Of a stretch of DNA of 64,000 nt, positions 58,769 to 64,000 are shown in pieces. A program made the translations under genes and the position numbers. Positions within the stretch are counted from its first letter, which is position 1. Each line of letters opens with the position of its first letter. The stretch is from Isoperla grammatica (lineage: Eukaryota; Arthropoda; Insecta; Plecoptera; Perlodidae). The notes beneath the pieces were generated by a model that was not told the origin of the DNA, did no database searches, and saw only the letters and a program-made list of their open reading frames with translations. The stretch spans positions 7,588,953 through 7,652,952 of the forward strand of contig OX246744.1 of assembly GCA_945910005.1 (NCBI GenBank). The letters are read 5' to 3'.

Positions 58769-59137
58769 ATAATAAAAACAGTTGTGTATAGGGCACTAGC
58801 AACACCAAAATACAACAATGGAACAAATGAATTGAATCGATGGACAAACAACAAGCTGTCAAAAAATAATGTCTTCTGAATTTGGAAAACAAAACAAAAA
58901 ACAAACGAATACACATACAAAACTTTCACTTAGTCGTTGTATATCATTAAAAGTTTTAAATGGCGAGCAGTTACAATTGCTACACTTGTTTTTATTTCTT
59001 TCGTTGCACTTTTATTATTTTGACAGCTGATGGTTTGTCCATCAGTTCAATTCATTTGTTCCATTGTTGTCTTTTGGTGTTGCTAGTGCCCTATTGAAAA
59101 CCTAAAGAAACAAAGACAAATTACAAATTACACACTA

Positions 59138-59542
59138 TAGATACCGAGTTTGGCCACTGAGGGCGCTAGTGAAAACGAATGAAACGCTCAAGTGGCAATG
59201 TCACGCATCTTTCCAATGAAGCAGCGTCGATCTTCCTACACGTCGATGATGTCAAAATTGTGAAAATTGTTTAATAGAAATTTTGGGCAGATTTGAATCC
59301 CATCCGTCCATTTGAAAAGGGAAGGCGCCATTTAAATCAGGACACGTTTTAGACTTGCAATCAACAAACAACACAAAACAAACACAAACAATACCAGACA
59401 ATAAAAAACAAACACAAAACAAAAACAAGATATTTCACAATAATATACAGCACTATTTTCAGACGCGGAATGAAATCTTCACCAATAAGTTGCTAAATTT
59501 GGCTACATATAGCGCTGTAGGTACTAACACATGGTGCCTTTA
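59138..59542. mobile_element. MITE family A, copy 2, at an FN3 exon donor
   Basis: Shares ends and interior with the copy at 6580-7061 (TACCGAGTTTGGCCACTGA ... ACATGGTGCCTTTA). Its right end lies at about 59542, while the minus-strand donor GTGAGT of the FN3 exon is 59544-59549. The intron therefore starts with the donor and then runs straight into the transposon. Confidence 0.75.
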
Positions 59543-59549
59543 TACTCAC

Positions 59550-59695
59550 CGAGTGTCCTGAAGACTATCGGCCGACTCCTGAACTTCTTCCCGCCCCTAA
59601 CGGCCGTCACTGTCACTTGATACTGAGTGTCTGCAAGGAGTGCGTTGAGCGTCACGGCCTCTGAGTTACCCGCGACCACATCCACCACTCTATAA
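59550..59695 (-). CDS. FN3 domain exon, C-terminal half
   Basis: Acceptor GTGGTTCAG and donor CG|GTGAGT bound 146 bp. It joins the previous exon in phase 2 (AG + T gives Ser) and ends in phase 1. The product contains EAVTLNALLADTQYQVTVTA, the classic FN3 strand E to F signature with the L-x-P/A-x-T-x-Y tyrosine corner, then RSRPIVFRT, the strand G end. With the preceding exon it completes one FN3 domain of about 88 residues, the normal size. The exon is hemmed in by repeats: a 38-bp minisatellite starts about 17 bp before the acceptor, and a MITE ends about 2 bp into the intron at the donor. Its GC content is clearly higher than that of the surrounding introns. Confidence 0.85.
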
Positions 59696-59712
59696 CTGAA
59701 CCACATTGCACC

Positions 59713-60512
59713 TTACGAACTATAAGAGTACTTGCATACACTCAAGGTCATAGGCTATCTAAGGGGAAGAGTACGTGCATACACTCAAGGTCATATCTAT
59801 GAGGAAGAGTACTTGCATACACTCAAGGTCATATCTATGGGGATGCGCATGAACTATAAGGGTACTTGCATACACTCAAGGTCATATCTATGAGGAAGAG
59901 TACTTGCATATACTCAAGGTCATATCTTTGGGGATTCGCATGAACTATAAGGGTACTTGCATACACTCAATGTCATATCTATGGGGATGCGCATGAACTA
60001 TAAGGGTACTTGCATACACTCAAGGTCATATCTATGGGGAAGATTACTTGCATACACTCAAGGTCATATCTATGGGGAAGAGTACTTGCATACACTCAAG
60101 GTCATATCTATGGGGAAGATTACTTGCATACACTCAAGGTCATATCTATGGGGAAGATTACTTGCATACACTCAAGGTCATATCTATGGGGAAGATTACT
60201 TGCATACATTCAAGGTCATCTATGGAGATGCGTAAGAACTATAAGAGTACTTGCATACACTCAAGGTCATATCTATGGAGAAGAGTACTTGCATACACTC
60301 AAGGTCATATCTATGGGGATGAGTACTTGCATACACTCAAGGTCATATCTATGGGGAAGAGTACTTGCATACATTCAAGGTAACATCTATGGGGAAGATT
60401 ACATGCATACACTCAAGGTAATATCTATGGGGAAGAGTACTTGCATACACTCAAGGTAATATCTATGGGGAAGAGTAATTGCATAAACTCAAGGTCATAT
60501 CTATGGGGTGAG
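59713..60512. repeat. 38-bp minisatellite with TCAAGGTCA in most units
   Basis: About 19 units of GTACTTGCATACACTCAAGG then TCATATCTATGGGGAAGA run from ~17 bp above the FN3 exon acceptor to 60512. Fifteen units hold an exact TCAAGGTCA, one has TCAATGTCA and three have TCAAGGTAA. TCAAGGTCA is the monomer response element of NR5A (FTZ-F1/SF-1) and ERR receptors. A minority of units carry an extra GCGCATGAACTATAAGG block, so there are two unit types. Long plus-strand ORFs here come from the repeat. Confidence 0.9.
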
Positions 60513-61511
60513 TACAACGAGTGCGTATATGACGACTTCGGAATTGATCTTCTATCTAGGGGTCCTGCAAGATCAATGACAACAATGCTCAACAACAACC
60601 AGTAGTTTTCAAATGTTATATAGCTAAAGGGCCCAGCCCGGGAGAGCGTTCCAGCAAAGTTCGACGGTGACTTATTGTATTTAGTAAGTAACATAGAATA
60701 TAACTTATTTGCAAAGAACTCAACAGTCCACTCATGTGTGCAGGGCGTCAGTGGCGTACGGGGTATTGAGCGGGGGGGGGGGGGGGTGTGGAGGGGGCAG
60801 GGAGATTCTCTTGGGCACAAGTCCCTCCCCCAGGAGCTACAAGGGTTTTACAGCACACTTGTTTGTGCTTGCAATCAGTTCTAACTTTTGAAATGTAAAA
60901 TCTACATACATAATTAATTCGAATGTAGTGTCTCACTAAAGTGGTTTATTGTGCACTTGAAAAGGGTGTACGTGTGCGTGTACGTGTGTGCAATGTCTAC
61001 ATTTCTAACTCATCTTTCTCTTAATAAAACATTTTAAAATTAATCTTGGACCTTATACTGAATTAATCACAGTACTATAAATCTTCACTGACAACAATGA
61101 GCAACAAATGAAACCTAGTTTTCAAATGTTATGTCAATTGGTTCATTGATACAATATCGTCATATATTAACTTGATTCTTTATTTTCAATCGATGTGCAT
61201 TGTTGCAATTGAAGATTTAGAGGGCCGTGATTAAACTCTAAGGGTGCTAGATTACTTTGAAAATTCTATATTACAAAAACAGTCTATAGATGCATTTATG
61301 TGGCAAGAAAATGAACTATTGTTAGAAGGTGGCTGTCAATAGCTGATTCTCAAAATTGATCTAGAGAACCGTGATTAGCTAAATCTAAGTGTCCTAGATC
61401 AATTCTGAAAAAGGTCTGTTGTTAAATTATCAATGGTGCAGATAAGGAGGTTGCTTACCATCCCTATATGTATCAGTTTTTAGCCCTAAAGTTAGTTTAG
61501 TTTTAGTCCTT
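60513..61511. other. Intron; G-run repeat and foldback scraps
   Basis: Contains CAGTGGCGTACGGGGTATTG followed by a G run (60750-60786), and scraps related to the foldback at 49488-49791. No exon recognised. Confidence 0.4.
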
Positions 61512-62115
61512 GTTGAGTGAGTAATATAGGGTAGAGTCGCAACGCAATCGTCAGTTTTTCTACCGCCTTATGCTGCCCAACATACTTTAGTCGGGTAGTA
61601 GAAGTTCGCCAAGCGACGCAATGACTGAGTTTTCGGCTGTCTTCGTATGTCTTCGGTGAAGTAGCCGACCAATCAGGCTCCGTCATCGCGTCGCTTGGCA
61701 AACTTTTACTACTCGACTACAGTATACTGGCCACGCCGTAAGAAGCAAGGTGTCCCCTAAAATTCTGAGAAGAGACGGTCGCTCCACACGGTCTATTCCA
61801 ACGGTATTCACCGTGGGATTTTCTGATATATGCACTGTTATTATCTACTGGATTGACTGCACCAACCGTGAATGGAATGCGACCCCACCACGTCTAACAA
61901 CAGGCGAGCGATATTATCACTACAGTACTTTAGGCAAGGAAACGGGATGTAACTAGATTTAGGTTGGTAGTTGTCACACGCGTCACTTCACTATTACATA
62001 ATCCGTGACGACAACATCTTGCAAGTCAAAGCGACGGGACTATATGTTGGGCAGTAAAAGGCGGTAGACAAACTGCCGACGGCGTTGCGCCTCTACCCTA
62101 TATTACTCACTCAAC
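61512..62115. mobile_element. 604-bp inverted-repeat element, 42 bp below an FN3 exon
   Basis: The left end GTTGAGTGAGTAATATAGGG, continuing TAGAGTCGCAACGC, returns inverted at 62085-62115. Inner inverted pairs (TACCGCC...GCCCAACATA / TATGTTGGGCAG...GGCGGTA, and TCGGGTAGTAGAAGTTCGCC / GGCAAACTTTTACTACTCGA) add to the fold. The interior is noncoding. It sits in the FN3-domain intron, 42 bp from the donor-side exon edge at 62157. Confidence 0.75.
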
Positions 62116-62156
62116 GCTAGAAATATCCCGAGGTAATGTTTTCTTTCTTAACCTAC

Positions 62157-62292
62157 CTTGCGTCGGTGGGTTTGTAAGTAACATCAAACTTGTCGATGTT
62201 GTCCGCGGATGTTGACCAGAAGACCTTGACGGATGTTGGACTTATGAAGGTCACAGTGATGTTCTCCGGGGCGCCCACACCTGGCATCGAAC
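62157..62292 (-). CDS. FN3 domain exon, N-terminal half (partial gene)
   Basis: Acceptor TGTGTCCCAG precedes the exon and donor AAG|GTAGGT follows it. The 136 bp read as 2 + 44 codons + 2 bases. The encoded stretch begins SMPGVGAPENITVTFISPTS and continues VKVFWSTSADNIDKFDVTYK. It has the Pro-rich start, A/B strands, the conserved Trp of strand B and the Tyr of strand C typical of FN3 domains. It ends with a phase 2 intron in the middle of the domain. Extracellular location is inferred from the helix two exons later. A 604-bp inverted-repeat element ends 42 bp below the exon, inside the intron. No start codon lies upstream in frame before the acceptor, so this is an internal exon. Confidence 0.8.
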
Positions 62293-62410
62293 CTGGGACA
62301 CAGCCACAAGCAGGATATAAATAACCTTGAAGTGAGAAAGAGTGAAGGATTCAGTTCCATTACTTCTTGTCTTAGGAATGAGTAAACGGTGACTTTGGAG
62401 CCGTCCTAGC

Positions 62411-62677
62411 AACGAAGCACTCAATAAATTCAAAGTTGTTCTGAATCAGCCTTGTTGATTATGACACTTGTCCGCAGGTGTTCGCACTGTCCAATCACTG
62501 ATTCATATTATGTTTCGTATTTGAAATATCGATCTTTGATTGGTTATCGTTCACTCGTCGATGGTGTTCGGAGCCTACAGAGTTGGTTTAGTCGCTTTAA
62601 ATTAAAGTCCCCCACTGAAAATCAGTTTCATTACTGAGTAAGTAGACTTTTAATGGGAATTTATTTATTTATTTTTA
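62411..62677 (+). repeat. SINE-like retroposon S1, copy H (long, ATTT tail)
   Basis: Runs AACGAAGCACTCAATAAATT, CCTTGTTGATTATGACACTTG, GTTCGCACTGTCCAATCACTG, CGATGGTGTTCGGAGCC and CCCCCACTGAAAATCAG to GGAATTTATTTATTTATTT. The most complete copy together with copy E. Its ATTT tail lies ~85 bp before the giant ATTT array. Confidence 0.8.
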
Positions 62678-62763
62678 TTAAAACAGTAAGAAAGTAAAAG
62701 GAAGTGTGACGTTGATGGTACCGTTTTAAAATTATGTATGCGTTTATTTGTTATAAAGATAGC

Positions 62764-63647
<884 letters not shown>

Positions 63648-64000
63648 AGCAAAACAAATACAGCCATAGACCATTTTACATTGTGTGTATCTAACTAAAT
63701 CTAAACAAGTATCAAAATTCTAAATTAATAACCACTAATTAGATAATTGATTCACGAATTAATTAGGTAACTAATACTAGCTATCAATCTAAAGTAAGAA
63801 ATAACTAATTCTAAAATAGGCACAGAGAACAAATAATGAGAAAAAATAGATAAAAAAATGTGTGTTAATAGAATTAGATGCAGCAGTAGGACAGTATCAA
63901 TGGTGGCTAACAAGAGGTTTAGCATGACGAATGAAATCAAGGCGGGATGAGAAAATATCAAGAGTGGGTGTAGCAATGGTGTTATATGTGACAGGTAATT
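63648..64000. other. Window edge, nothing recognised
   Basis: AT-rich sequence, with no exon or element seen. The missing 5' exons of the FN3 gene should lie beyond this edge. Confidence 0.4.

Larger units (their letters stand above)
38786..62292 (-). other. Gene model: FN3 single-pass membrane protein, C-terminal five exons
   Basis: Five minus-strand exons at 62157-62292, 59550-59695, 56574-56781, 54442-54565 and 38786-39061 join in one frame. Intron phases are 2, 1, 2 and 0, and every exon length fits its phases. The visible product is about 295 residues: one FN3 domain, a Ser/Pro/acidic linker, one hydrophobic helix and a ~139-residue basic/Ser-rich tail. This order is that of a type I plasma-membrane receptor or adhesion-like protein with the FN3 domain outside the cell. 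The first visible exon begins in mid-codon, so exons for the N-terminus and signal peptide lie beyond the right edge. The family was not recognised. FNDC4/FNDC5-like proteins share the single FN3 plus helix plan, but I see no specific match in the tail. The last intron (39062-54441) is 15.4 kb and could hide a small exon. Confidence 0.8.

Noticed and set aside
59957..60459. Plus-strand ORFs of HTLKVISMGK type repeats
   Set aside because: The 38-bp minisatellite read in three frames; the strand is opposite to the gene it lies in.
59713..60512. CRISPR-like array
   Set aside because: Units abut with no unique spacers, and the DNA is eukaryotic.

Overview
This is a window of metazoan nuclear DNA, most likely from a marine invertebrate. 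It is AT-rich, has no long uninterrupted ORFs, has spliced genes with GT/AG introns, and carries many kinds of transposon debris, long G/C runs and minisatellites. Repeat style loosely suggests a mollusc or other lophotrochozoan, but no marker fixes the taxon. Nothing prokaryotic or viral was recognised. Coding DNA is a very small part of the window. The one well-supported gene lies on the minus strand, from the right side to the centre. Five exons (62157-62292, 59550-59695, 56574-56781, 54442-54565, 38786-39061) have clean splice sites and join with matching phases at every junction. They encode the C-terminal ~295 residues of a type I membrane protein: one fibronectin type III (FN3) domain split over two exons, a Ser/Pro/acidic juxtamembrane linker, one transmembrane helix, and a ~139-residue cytoplasmic tail ending in TGA. 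The N-terminus and signal peptide lie beyond the right edge. A weaker minus-strand coding exon is at 28675-28789. To its left, 22103-26416 holds eight related splice-bounded segments, five of them in a ~465-520 bp tandem array. They may be downstream exons of that second transcription unit or of a noncoding RNA. Layout from left to right: 1-1640, a decayed Mutator-like (MULE) transposon between two degenerate GTCC/GGAC arrays; 3150-5400, a broken non-LTR retrotransposon (reverse transcriptase plus RNase H) whose RNase H is split by a 347-bp hAT-type insertion with an exact 8-bp target duplication; 6580-21000, AT-rich DNA with many inverted-repeat elements (MITEs), a 382-bp near-perfect palindrome and a microRNA-like hairpin; 22-28.8 kb, the cassette array, an ~820-bp minisatellite and the second exon candidate; 29-34 kb, G/C-run repeats, SINEs and LINE tails; 34.8-38.8 kb, the likely long 3' UTR or downstream flank of the FN3 gene; 39-62 kb, the introns of the FN3 gene, full of SINEs, MITEs, a 5'-truncated LINE and hairpins; 62.7-63.6 kb, an ~885-bp almost pure ATTT microsatellite. 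Best second looks: the cassette array; a 19-unit intronic minisatellite carrying 15 exact copies of TCAAGGTCA (the monomer site of NR5A/ERR nuclear receptors) directly upstream of an FN3 exon; a triplicated splice donor with the end of its exon at the transmembrane exon; and a MITE ending right at another donor of the same gene.
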